This document shows, piece after piece, positions 49,497 to 57,408 of a stretch of 64,000 nt of DNA (position 1 is the first letter of the stretch; each line of letters begins with the position of its first letter). The DNA comes from Actinomycetota bacterium (lineage in GTDB: Bacteria > Actinomycetota > Actinomycetes > Actinomycetales > Microbacteriaceae): positions 62,001 through 126,000 of the forward strand of contig JAFDWM010000290.1 in NCBI GenBank assembly GCA_018268455.1, in the 5' to 3' direction. The notes beneath the pieces were generated by a model. The model was not told the origin of the DNA and did no database searches. It saw nothing but the letters and a program-made list of their open reading frames with translations. A program made the position numbers and the translations under genes.

Positions 49497-50662
49497 CGCC
49501 GAACCAGCGACGCGATCCTGTGCACGGCCTCCGTCAGCACCTCGGGAGAGCAGCCCAGATTGAATCGCACATGACCGCGCCCCTCGGTACCGAACGTGGA
49601 CCCGTGATTGAGGGCGACGCGTGCTTCGCGCAGGATGCGCCCGGCGGGGTCGTCACCCCAGCCGAGGTCTCTCAGATCGACCCAGGCGAGGAAGCCCGCC
49701 TCCGGCACACGGTAGCGCGACTGTGGCAGATGCTCCTCGAGCAGACGACGCAGCAGATGGCGGTTCTCATCGATCGCAACCAGCAGCGCATCCAGCCATT
49801 CGTCACTCGCGGGATCCCAAGCAGCGACGCCGGCCATCGCCCCGAAGAGCCCGGTACGCCATTCGACCTCGTCCGGAAGCGCGCGGATCACCGCGGCGGT
49901 CTTCTCGCTCCCGGTCACCATGACGGCGCACTTGAGGCCGGCCAGGTTGTACGCCTTGCTCGCGCTGGTCACCGCGTAGCCGACCTCCGCCGCCAGCGGC
50001 GACGCCGTCAGGAACGGCGTGTAGTCGATGCCGGGCTGCACGAGCGGAGCGTGGATCTCGTCACTGACGACCACGGCGCCGTGTGCGGCGGCGATCTCGG
50101 CCAGACGCACGAGCGCGCGGCGCGAATGCACGCTGCCGGTCGGATTGTGCGGGTTGCACAGCAGCACGGCGCGAGCGCCGCCGGCCAGCGCCGCATCGAT
50201 CCCTTCGAGGTCGAGTGACCAGGCGCCGTCGACGTCGATGAGCGGCACACGCTCGTTCACTCCCCCGGCCTCTTCGACGCAGTCGAAGAACGGCGGATAC
50301 ACCGGAGGCGTGACCACCACGCGGTCGCCCGGAGCGATCACTGCCCGCAGGATCTCGACGACACCCATCATCACGTCGCAGGTCCAGCGGACCCGGCTCG
50401 GCTGCACGGTCCAACCGAAGCGGCGTTGCGCGTACGCCACGAATGCGTCGCGGATGCCCGGATCCGGCGGCGTGTAGCCGGTGTCCCCCAGCTCCACGGC
50501 GTCACGCAGCCGCGCCGTGATGGGCGCGGCGAGCGGGAAGTCGGTCTCCGCGACGAACAGCGGAAGCACGTCATCCGGGTAGGCGCGCCACTTCGTGCTG
50601 GAGCGGCGGCGCAGCTGATCGAGCGGGAGAGCCTGAAGAGGGGCGATGCGGGCGGTGGTCAC
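49493..50662 (-). CDS. MalY/PatB-type PLP C-S lyase
   Basis: A 389-residue fold-type I PLP enzyme. Markers of the MalY/PatB branch are LPLFVAETDFPLAAPI, VVTPPVYPPFFDCV, NPHNPTG, VVSDEIHAPLV and the PLP Lys in SASKAYNLAGLK. Members cleave cystathionine or cysteine conjugates and release a thiol, ammonia and pyruvate. The start GTG 50662 is set by a TAGGCT box ending 6 bases upstream. A hairpin separates this gene from the suf operon. Confidence 0.93.
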   Translation of the reverse strand: MTTARIAPLQALPLDQLRRRSSTKWRAYPDDVLPLFVAETDFPLAAPITARLRDAVELGDTGYTPPDPGIRDAFVAYAQRRFGWTVQPSRVRWTCDVMMGVVEILRAVIAPGDRVVVTPPVYPPFFDCVEEAGGVNERVPLIDVDGAWSLDLEGIDAALAGGARAVLLCNPHNPTGSVHSRRALVRLAEIAAAHGAVVVSDEIHAPLVQPGIDYTPFLTASPLAAEVGYAVTSASKAYNLAGLKCAVMVTGSEKTAAVIRALPDEVEWRTGLFGAMAGVAAWDPASDEWLDALLVAIDENRHLLRRLLEEHLPQSRYRVPEAGFLAWVDLRDLGWGDDPAGRILREARVALNHGSTFGTEGRGHVRFNLGCSPEVLTEAVHRIASLVRR

Positions 50663-50668
50663 AGTCCG

Positions 50669-50674
50669 AGCCTA
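50669..50674 (-). promoter_or_regulatory. TANNNT box for leaderless MalY-like gene
   Basis: TAGGCT on the minus strand ends 6 bases before GTG 50662. Confidence 0.55.
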
Positions 50675-50740
50675 TCGAGACCCGTCACGACGCGGGCCCC
50701 GCGCCGCCCGCTCAGCGCTGGGGACCGGTCGCGCAGAAAA

Positions 50741-50775
50741 CAGTGTCTGACACCGCCATGCGGTGCCAGACACTG
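50741..50775 (-). terminator. hairpin ending the suf operon
   Basis: Arms CAGTGTCTGACACCG and CGGTGCCAGACACTG (15 bases, one mismatch) flank a 5-base loop, 14 bases beyond the last suf gene on the minus strand. Confidence 0.65.
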
Positions 50776-50788
50776 GTGCGACTGATTG

Positions 50789-51118
50789 TCAGATCGCGAA
50801 GCCGAGAGCACGCATCTGGTCGCGGCCGTCGTCGGTGATCCGCTCCGGACCCCACGGCGGCATCCACACCCAGTTGATCCGGAATCGGTCGACCACGTCG
50901 TCCAGCGCCTGACCGGTCTGCTCCTCGAGCACGTCGGTGAGCGGGCAGCCCGCGCTCGTGAGCGTCATGTGGATGACGAGGGCGTCATTCTCCTCGTCCC
51001 AGGAGAGGTCGTAGATGAGTCCGAGGTCGACGACGTTGATGCCGAGCTCAGGGTCCACCACGTCCTTGAGCGCCTCGGTGACCTCGTCGTACTTCTCTCC
51101 GGTCAGCGTTGCGGTCAT
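50789..51118 (-). CDS. sufT: metal-sulfur cluster assembly factor (SufT/PaaD-like)
   Basis: A 109-residue MIP18-family protein that helps mature Fe-S proteins. The conserved start VTEALKDVVDPELGINVVDLGLIYDL and the Cys motif LTSAGCPLTDVLEEQ are clear. It is the last gene of the suf operon. ATG 51118 stands after a TAGGCT sequence 6 bases upstream that overlaps the sufC stop, so it may have an internal promoter as well. Confidence 0.94.
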   Translation of the reverse strand: MTATLTGEKYDEVTEALKDVVDPELGINVVDLGLIYDLSWDEENDALVIHMTLTSAGCPLTDVLEEQTGQALDDVVDRFRINWVWMPPWGPERITDDGRDQMRALGFAI

Positions 51119-51124
51119 GACCTC

Positions 51125-51130
51125 AGCCTA
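51125..51130 (-). promoter_or_regulatory. TANNNT box before sufT, overlapping the sufC stop
   Basis: TAGGCT on the minus strand ends 6 bases before ATG 51118; its first three bases are the sufC stop codon TAG. It may give an internal leaderless transcript, or be chance. Confidence 0.35.
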
Positions 51131-51898
51131 CGCCTCGATGGGAGCGGCAGGGTCGAGGAAGCGGTCGTAGCCCTCGTCCTCGAGACGGTCGGCGAGCTCG
51201 GCGCCGCCCTCCTCCACGATCCGGCCCGCGACCACCACGTGCACGAAGTCCGGACGGATGTAGCGCAGGATGCGGGTGTAGTGCGTGATGAGCAGGACCC
51301 CGAGGTTGGTGCTCTCCTTGGCGCGGTTGACGCCCTCGGAGACGATCTTCAGCGCGTCGACGTCGAGGCCGGAGTCGGTCTCGTCGAGAATCGCGATCTT
51401 CGGCTTCAGCACCTCGAGCTGCAGGATCTCGTGACGCTTCTTCTCGCCGCCGGAGAAGCCCTCGTTGACGTTGCGCTGCGCGAACTTGGGGTCCATGCGC
51501 AGGTTCGCCATGGACTGCTTGACGTCCTTGGTCCACTGGCGGATCGAGGGCGCCTCGCCGTCGAGCGCGGTCTTGGCCGTGCGCAGGAAGTTCGTGACCG
51601 TCACACCGGGGATCTCCACCGGGTACTGCATCGCGAGGAACAGACCGGCACGGGCCCGCTCGTCAACCGTCATCGCGAGGACGTCCTCGCCGTCGAGCGT
51701 GATGCTGCCGCTCGCGACCGTGTACTTCGGGTGACCGGCGATCGTGTAGGCGAGCGTCGACTTGCCGGAGCCGTTCGGACCCATGATCGCGTGGGTCTCA
51801 CCCGTGCGCATGGTCAGCGTGATGCCGTTGAGGATCGGCGTGGTGCCGGCTTCGGTCTCGACCGTGACGTGCAGGTCGGTGATCTCGAGGACAGACAT
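51128..51898 (-). CDS. sufC: Fe-S cluster assembly ATPase SufC
   Basis: A 256-residue ABC-type ATPase that drives the SufBC2D scaffold. Walker A is IMGPNGSGKSTLAYTI, the signature is GFSGGEKKRHEIL (SufC type), and Walker B is IAILDETDSGLDVDAL. An AAGGAA site precedes the ATG. It follows the Rieske-type ferredoxin gene by 44 bases, the longest gap in the operon. Confidence 0.97.
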   Translation of the reverse strand: MSVLEITDLHVTVETEAGTTPILNGITLTMRTGETHAIMGPNGSGKSTLAYTIAGHPKYTVASGSITLDGEDVLAMTVDERARAGLFLAMQYPVEIPGVTVTNFLRTAKTALDGEAPSIRQWTKDVKQSMANLRMDPKFAQRNVNEGFSGGEKKRHEILQLEVLKPKIAILDETDSGLDVDALKIVSEGVNRAKESTNLGVLLITHYTRILRYIRPDFVHVVVAGRIVEEGGAELADRLEDEGYDRFLDPAAPIEA

Positions 51899-51942
51899 GG
51901 ATTGTTCCTTCTTGTTCTGAAGTTTCTGGTGAAGGCGCCGGC

Positions 51943-52278
51943 TCAGAGAGCGCTGACGTCCTTCGTCACTGTGGGGTCGATCATCAGGTCGTCGCCGACG
52001 ATCTCGATGTCGTAGACCGGGACCGGCTCATACGCCGGGAGATTGAGCGGCTTGCCGGTGCAGAGCGAGAACTGCGAGCCGTGGGCCCAGCACTCCAGCG
52101 TCTTTCCCTCGACGAAACCCTCCGACAGCGAGATGTCGCCGTGCGTGCAGGTGTCGCCGATCGCGTGGATGTCGCCCTCGGAGTCGAGCACGACGGCGAT
52201 GGGCACACCGTCGAGCACGACGCGCAGCGGAGTGTCCTCCTGCAGCTCGCTCACCGCGCAGGCGCGCTGAGCGGTCAT
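51943..52278 (-). CDS. Rieske-type [2Fe-2S] ferredoxin
   Basis: A 111-residue Rieske ferredoxin. The cluster ligands are CTHGDISLSEG (Cys, His) and CWAHGSQF (Cys, His), in the CxH...CxxH pattern. Annotated in relatives as the ferredoxin subunit of non-heme oxygenases, but the place inside suf suggests a role in supplying electrons or receiving clusters during assembly. ATG 52278 overlaps the sufD stop (ATGA). Confidence 0.93.
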   Translation of the reverse strand: MTAQRACAVSELQEDTPLRVVLDGVPIAVVLDSEGDIHAIGDTCTHGDISLSEGFVEGKTLECWAHGSQFSLCTGKPLNLPAYEPVPVYDIEIVGDDLMIDPTVTKDVSAL

Positions 52279-53480
52279 GCGTCCACCGCCGCGAGCTCGC
52301 TCTCGATCGCGGCGAGCAGCTCCTCCTCGAGGGCGGGCACGCCGAGGCGCTGCACGATGTCGCTGAGGAACCCGAGCACGACCAGACGCCGTGCCTCCTC
52401 CTCTGTGATGCCGCGCGCCTGCAGGTAGAACAGCTGCTCGTCATCGAAACGACCCGTGGCGCTCGCGTGCCCCGCGCCGAGGATGTCGCCGGTCTCGATC
52501 TCGAGGTTCGGGATCGAGTCGGCGCGCGCGCCCTCGGTGAGCACCAGGTTGCGGTTCGCCTCGTAGGAGTCGGTGCCGGTCGCGGCCGGCCCGATCAGCA
52601 CGTCGCCGATCCACACGCTGTGCGCGCTCTCCCCCTGCAGCGCGCCCTTGTAGAGCACATCACCGACGGTGTGCGCACCCTTGTGGTGCAGGTAGACCTG
52701 GCTCTCCAGGTGCTGACCGGCGTCTGCGTAGGACAGGCCGTACAGGCGCGCCTGGGAGCCGGCCCCGGCGAGCTCGACGTTCGGGTTCACCCGCACGACG
52801 CCGCCGCCGAAGCTGACGATGAAGTGCGTGAGCGACGCGTCGCGATCGATGCGGGCCTGGTGCGAGGAGGCGTGGATCGCGTCGTCGCCCCACTCCTGCA
52901 CGCTCACGACCGTGAGCCGGGCACCGTCGCGCACGAGGATCTCGACGTTCTGCGCGAGCTGCGCGGATCCGGTGTGCCGCAGCACGATCGTCGCCGAGCT
53001 GTTCGCGCCGGCCTCGATCACGATGTGCTGGTCGGCGCGGAGCTCGGCACCCTGACCCACCAGCTGCACGAAGATCGGCTCGGCGACCTCCTCGTCCGCG
53101 GGAATCGCGATGTGCTGCGCCTCGGTGGCGCCCTGCCAGGCGACGGCGGAGATGACGTCCTCGGGGCGGAAGATCTCGCCGCGCGGAGAGTTGCCGAAGC
53201 CGAGTGCCGTCCGGAGGTAGCCGGCCGGGGTCACCTCGACCGTGACGCCGTCGCCGCCAGCGCCGGTCTGGAACAGCTCGGTGAGCCGGGCGACCGGTGT
53301 GTGCTTCCAGTTGACCTCGCGCCCGGTCGGCGTGCCGAAGTCGGCGGGTTCGAAGGAGTGCGGGCGCTCGGAGCGCGTCTGCACCGGGACGGTCTTCCCC
53401 GCGTCCGCGACCTGCGCCGCGGGGTCGATGTGGGCGTGCGTGTCCTGCGCCTGGGCAGGCGCGGTCGTTGCGGCGGTCAT
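52275..53480 (-). CDS. sufD: Fe-S cluster assembly protein SufD
   Basis: A 401-residue partner of SufB in the scaffold complex. The beta-helix core is typical (VSVQEWGDDAIHASSHQARI, LYGLSYADAGQHLESQVYLHH, SIPNLEIETGDILGAGHASATG), and the end FYLQARGITEEEARRLVVLGFL is shared with SufB. A conserved His lies in the GHASATG region. It starts on the base after the sufB stop. Confidence 0.96.
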   Translation of the reverse strand: MTAATTAPAQAQDTHAHIDPAAQVADAGKTVPVQTRSERPHSFEPADFGTPTGREVNWKHTPVARLTELFQTGAGGDGVTVEVTPAGYLRTALGFGNSPRGEIFRPEDVISAVAWQGATEAQHIAIPADEEVAEPIFVQLVGQGAELRADQHIVIEAGANSSATIVLRHTGSAQLAQNVEILVRDGARLTVVSVQEWGDDAIHASSHQARIDRDASLTHFIVSFGGGVVRVNPNVELAGAGSQARLYGLSYADAGQHLESQVYLHHKGAHTVGDVLYKGALQGESAHSVWIGDVLIGPAATGTDSYEANRNLVLTEGARADSIPNLEIETGDILGAGHASATGRFDDEQLFYLQARGITEEEARRLVVLGFLSDIVQRLGVPALEEELLAAIESELAAVDA

Positions 53481-54899
53481 CTAGCCGACCGATCCTTCCA
53501 TGCCCATCTCGATGAGCTTGTTCAGTTCCATCGCGTATTCCATGGGCAGCTCGCGCGCGATCGGCTCGATGAAGCCGCGCACGATCATCGCCATCGCCTC
53601 GTCCTCGGGCATGCCACGGGACTGCAGGTAGAAGAGCTGCTCCTCGCTGACCTTCGAGACCGTGGCCTCGTGGCCGAGCTGCACGTCATCGACACGGATG
53701 TCGATCGCGGGATAGGTGTCACTGCGGGACTTCGTGTCCACGAGAAGCGCATCGCAGCGCACGGTGTTGGCGGAGTGGTGCGCATTCGCGTCCACCCGCA
53801 CCTCGCCGCGGTAGCCGGCACGGCCGCCGCCGCGCGCGATCGACTTCGAGACGATCGACGACTGCGTGTACGGCGCCATGTGGATCATCTTGGCGCCGGC
53901 GTCCTGGTGCTGACCGGGGCCTGCGAAGGCGACGGACAGTGTCTCGCCCTTGGCGTGCTCGCCCATCAGGTAGATGGACGGGTACTTCATCGTGACCTTG
54001 GATCCGATGTTGCCGTCGACCCATTCCATGGTCGCGCCCTCGTGCGCCACGGCGCGCTTGGTGACCAGGTTGTAGACGTTGTTCGACCAGTTCTGGATCG
54101 TCGTGTAGCGCACGCGGGCGTTCTTCTTCACGATGATCTCGACGACGGCCGAGTGCAGTGAGTCCGACTTGTAGATCGGAGCGGTGCAACCCTCGATGTA
54201 GTGCACGTAGCTGTCTTCATCGGCGATGATCAGCGTGCGCTCGAACTGGCCCATGTTCTCGGTGTTGATGCGGAAGTAGGCCTGCAGCGGGATCTCCACG
54301 TGCACCCCCTTGGGCACGTACACGAAGGATCCCCCCGACCACACGGCGGTGTTCAGCGCGGCGAACTTGTTGTCGCCGGCCGGGATGACCGTGCCGAAGT
54401 ACTCCTCGAAAAACTCCGGGTGCTCCCGCAGCGCGGTGTCGGTGTCCATGAAGATGACGCCCTGCGCCTCCAGATCCTCGCGGATCTGGTGGTAGACGAC
54501 CTCGGACTCGTACTGCGCGGCGACCCCGGCGACGAGGCGCTGGCGCTCGGCCTCCGGGATGCCGAGGCGCTCGTACGTCTCGCGGATGTCGGCCGGAAGC
54601 TCTTCCCAGCTCTGTGCCTGCTTCTCCGTCGAGCGCACGAAGTATTTGATGTTCTCGAAGTCGATCTCGCTGAGGTCGGCGCCCCACGTCGGCATCGGCT
54701 TGCGGCCGAACAGCTGCAGGCCTTTCAGCCGGTTCTTCAGCATCCACTCGGGCTCGCTCTTGAGCGCCGAGATGTCGCGGACGACGTTCTCCGAGAGGCC
54801 TCGTCGCGCGCTGGCGCCGGCGGCATCGGGGTCATGCCAGCCGAACTCGTACACCCCCAGACCATCCAGCTCCGGGCGGTCGATCAGCACATCCGACAT
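53481..54899 (-). CDS. sufB: Fe-S cluster assembly protein SufB
   Basis: A 472-residue scaffold component where Fe-S clusters are built. Clear blocks are [57 protein letters not shown] and [20 protein letters not shown], ending in the SufB/D C-terminal helix. GAGGAG stands 5 bases before ATG 54899. It is the first gene of sufB-sufD-Rieske-sufC-sufT; no sufR regulator, sufS or sufU is seen next to it. The 238-base gap to ctaA contains promoters for both directions that I cannot place with confidence. Confidence 0.97.
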   Translation of the reverse strand: MSDVLIDRPELDGLGVYEFGWHDPDAAGASARRGLSENVVRDISALKSEPEWMLKNRLKGLQLFGRKPMPTWGADLSEIDFENIKYFVRSTEKQAQSWEELPADIRETYERLGIPEAERQRLVAGVAAQYESEVVYHQIREDLEAQGVIFMDTDTALREHPEFFEEYFGTVIPAGDNKFAALNTAVWSGGSFVYVPKGVHVEIPLQAYFRINTENMGQFERTLIIADEDSYVHYIEGCTAPIYKSDSLHSAVVEIIVKKNARVRYTTIQNWSNNVYNLVTKRAVAHEGATMEWVDGNIGSKVTMKYPSIYLMGEHAKGETLSVAFAGPGQHQDAGAKMIHMAPYTQSSIVSKSIARGGGRAGYRGEVRVDANAHHSANTVRCDALLVDTKSRSDTYPAIDIRVDDVQLGHEATVSKVSEEQLFYLQSRGMPEDEAMAMIVRGFIEPIARELPMEYAMELNKLIEMGMEGSVG

Positions 54900-55137
54900 C
54901 ACACTCTCCTCTTTGGGCCGTAACGGTTCATCCGCCCCGGCACACCGTCGATCCTGTGGAGTCATCCAGGAACGGTGGCCGCTTCCGGGCCCTCATCAAT
55001 GGCGCACAACATCGGCGCCTAGACTGTGCAGGATGCTGCCCGCGTTCTCGCGGCCATCACCACACATCCGAGATTCTACAGGTTCCCACCGACATCCGGG
55101 CGTCCCGAGCCCGGTCGTGCCAGGAGCCGGAGGCCCC

Positions 55138-56088
55138 ATGCCCGAGACCACGACCTCATCCGCACCCGGCACTCGCACCGGATTCCTGGCCTGGATCCAT
55201 GATCGCCTTCCCGCGCAGGTCGACCTTCGCGTGCGCATCGCCGCCTGGATCTCGTTCGTGCTCGAAGTCGCAATCGTCGGCACCGGCGGTGCCGTGCGCC
55301 TCACCGATTCCGGACTGGGCTGCGAGTGGCCGCTGTGCACCCCGGACTCCCTGTTCCCGACCGCGCAGCAGAGTTATCACTCCCTCATCGAGTTCGGCAA
55401 TCGGGGACTGAGCTTCTTCGTCGGCCTCGCCGCGATCGCTGTGATCGTGCTCGTGTCGAGGATGCGTCACGAGCGCCGAGACCTCTGGACGATGGCGTGG
55501 ATCGTCTTCGGCGGCGTGCTGCTGCAGGGCGCCGTCGGCGGGATCCTGGTGATCTTCCAGCTGCACCCGAACATGGTCGCCTTCCACTATCTCGTCTCCC
55601 TCGTACTCGTCGCCGTGTCGGCGGCGTTCCTCGTGCGCATGGGGCAGCCGCGCGGGCAGCGCGAACGCGCCGTCCCGAAGGGCGTGGCGATCCTCGTGCA
55701 CCTCGCGTCGTTCGCGCTGGCGGTCACCGTGGTCGTCGGAGTCCTGACCACGGGGGCGGGTCCGCATTCGGGCGATCCCGAGGTCACGCTGCGCAACGGC
55801 TTCGATGCGACCCTGCTCGAGCACGTGCACTCCTGGCCCGCCTACACGCTCTTCGCGCTCACGCTGGTGCTGCTGGGGATCGCGCTCGCGCGGCGACTCA
55901 CCGCGATCCGGAACTGGCTGGTCGCGCTGCTCGCCATCGAGCTCGTGCAGATCGGCGTGGGCCTGTACCAGGCGCGCAACGCCCTGCCGCCGCTCGCCGT
56001 CGGCGTGCACATGGTGATCGCGGCCGTGCTGGTGGCGACCTGCACCGCGCTGGTACTGAACCTCAAACGGCCCGTGGCCGCGTCGTAG
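55138..56088 (+). CDS. ctaA: heme A synthase (COX15/CtaA)
   Basis: A 316-residue membrane enzyme with eight predicted helices, converting heme O to heme A for cytochrome c oxidase. Family features are VGTGGAVRLTDSGLGCEWPLC (Gly-Cys motif), Glu/His in HSLIEFGNRGLSF, QLHPNMVAFHYLVSL and LLEHVHSWPAYTL, giving the heme ligands. A GGAG-rich ribosome site (caggagccggagg) lies before the ATG. It diverges from suf and converges with ctaB. Confidence 0.95.
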   Translation: MPETTTSSAPGTRTGFLAWIHDRLPAQVDLRVRIAAWISFVLEVAIVGTGGAVRLTDSGLGCEWPLCTPDSLFPTAQQSYHSLIEFGNRGLSFFVGLAAIAVIVLVSRMRHERRDLWTMAWIVFGGVLLQGAVGGILVIFQLHPNMVAFHYLVSLVLVAVSAAFLVRMGQPRGQRERAVPKGVAILVHLASFALAVTVVVGVLTTGAGPHSGDPEVTLRNGFDATLLEHVHSWPAYTLFALTLVLLGIALARRLTAIRNWLVALLAIELVQIGVGLYQARNALPPLAVGVHMVIAAVLVATCTALVLNLKRPVAAS

Positions 56089-56192
56089 CCGCCGTCACCC
56101 CCGACCCGGTTCCGATCGTGCCCGCCATGGCGGCGGCCGGAACGAGCCGAGCGGGCGGCCCGTTCGCCCCTCAGAGCCGCGCGTGCGCGCTC

Positions 56193-56230
56193 GGGTCAGA
56201 ACGGCAGCATCGGGTCAGAACGGCAGCATC
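56193..56230. repeat. 19-base tandem duplication at the 3' end of ctaB
   Basis: GGGTCAGAACGGCAGCATC occurs twice in a row (56193-56211, 56212-56230). The second copy carries the real ctaB stop and last codons; the first lies after the stop. It does not change the protein. Confidence 0.9.
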
Positions 56231-57147
56231 GGGTCGACGGCGACCGCGACGAAGACGAGCGTCAGGTACGTGATGGACGCGTGGAACACCCGCATCGGCT
56301 TGGGCGCCGCACCCGTCACCGACTGTGCGTACAGACGGTGGGACTCGTAGACGAACCAGCCGCCGAAGACCAGCGCGGAGACGGTGTACACCAGCCCCAT
56401 GCCGGCGACCGGGATCAGCAGCAGCGAGCAGGCGAGCGTCGCCCACGCGTACAGGATGACCTGCAGGCCCACCTGCGATGCGGACCTCGTGACGCCGAGC
56501 ATCGGCACATCGACGTCGCCGTAGTCGTCCTTGTACTTCATCGACAGCGGCCAGTAGTGCGCGGGAGTCCACAGGAACACCAGGACGAACAGCACCAGCG
56601 CGGGCCAGTCCAGCCCGCCGGTGACGGCGGCCCAGCCGATCAGCACCGGGAAGCAGCCGGCGATGCCGCCCCAGATGATGTTCTGCTCCGTGCGGCGTTT
56701 CAGGATCAGGGTGTAGATCACGACGTAGAAGAAGATCGCAGCGGCAGACAGCGCGGCGGCCACCCAGTTCGTGGTCAGCCACAGCCACACCGTGGACACG
56801 ATCGCGAGCACCCAGGAGAAGACGAGGGCGCCACGCGGGGACACCTCTCCCGTGACGAGCGGGCGCTTCTCGGTGCGGTGCATGTGCGCATCGATGTCGC
56901 GATCGATGTACATGTTGAAGGACGCCGCAGATCCCGCACTCAGGGATCCTCCGATCACCGTCGCCAGGACGAGCCAGAGATTCGGCAGGCCGTGCGCGGC
57001 GAGGAACATCACCGGCACCGTCGACACCAGAAGCAGTTCGAGAACACGGGGCTTGGTCAGCTCGACGTAGCCCTTGAGGGTCCGCTTCAGAGAGTGCTCG
57101 GCGGCGACGGACTCGATGGTGGTCGCGATGCTGACCGCCTCCTTCAT
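56215..57147 (-). CDS. ctaB: protoheme IX farnesyltransferase (heme O synthase)
   Basis: A 310-residue UbiA-type prenyltransferase with eight or nine helices. The Asp motif is [19 protein letters not shown] and the second is [13 protein letters not shown]. It farnesylates heme B to heme O, the step before ctaA. The start ATG 57147 is preceded by the TAGAAT sequence and GGAGG about 12-20 bases upstream. The C-terminal DPMLPF ends at a small tandem duplication. It diverges from tkt over 261 bases. Confidence 0.96.
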   Translation of the reverse strand: MKEAVSIATTIESVAAEHSLKRTLKGYVELTKPRVLELLLVSTVPVMFLAAHGLPNLWLVLATVIGGSLSAGSAASFNMYIDRDIDAHMHRTEKRPLVTGEVSPRGALVFSWVLAIVSTVWLWLTTNWVAAALSAAAIFFYVVIYTLILKRRTEQNIIWGGIAGCFPVLIGWAAVTGGLDWPALVLFVLVFLWTPAHYWPLSMKYKDDYGDVDVPMLGVTRSASQVGLQVILYAWATLACSLLLIPVAGMGLVYTVSALVFGGWFVYESHRLYAQSVTGAAPKPMRVFHASITYLTLVFVAVAVDPMLPF

Positions 57148-57408
57148 GCATAGGGCAACGCCTCCATTCTATGGCACGCGGCGTTGCCGGTCCGGGGCTG
57201 GGCGAGTCTGCCGGAGGCATGGCGATGGACGGAGTCGGGAATACGCTTTCTCGCCCGGGTAACACTTCGCCGTCCCCCGCGACGCGACTGTGCGTCGCCA
57301 CTATGCTGAAACTGCTCGCGCGCCCGTCAACGTGCCTCGCCCCTCCGTGAAGTAGCGGTCGGCGCGCAGACGTACGGGCGCTCTCACTGTCTTCGAAAGG
57401 GCTCTGGA

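Noticed and set aside
49493..50662. MalY-like enzyme as the missing cysteine desulfurase of the suf operon
   Set aside because: Its motifs are those of a C-S beta-lyase; it lacks the active-site Cys loop of SufS/IscS, and a hairpin and its own promoter box separate it from suf.
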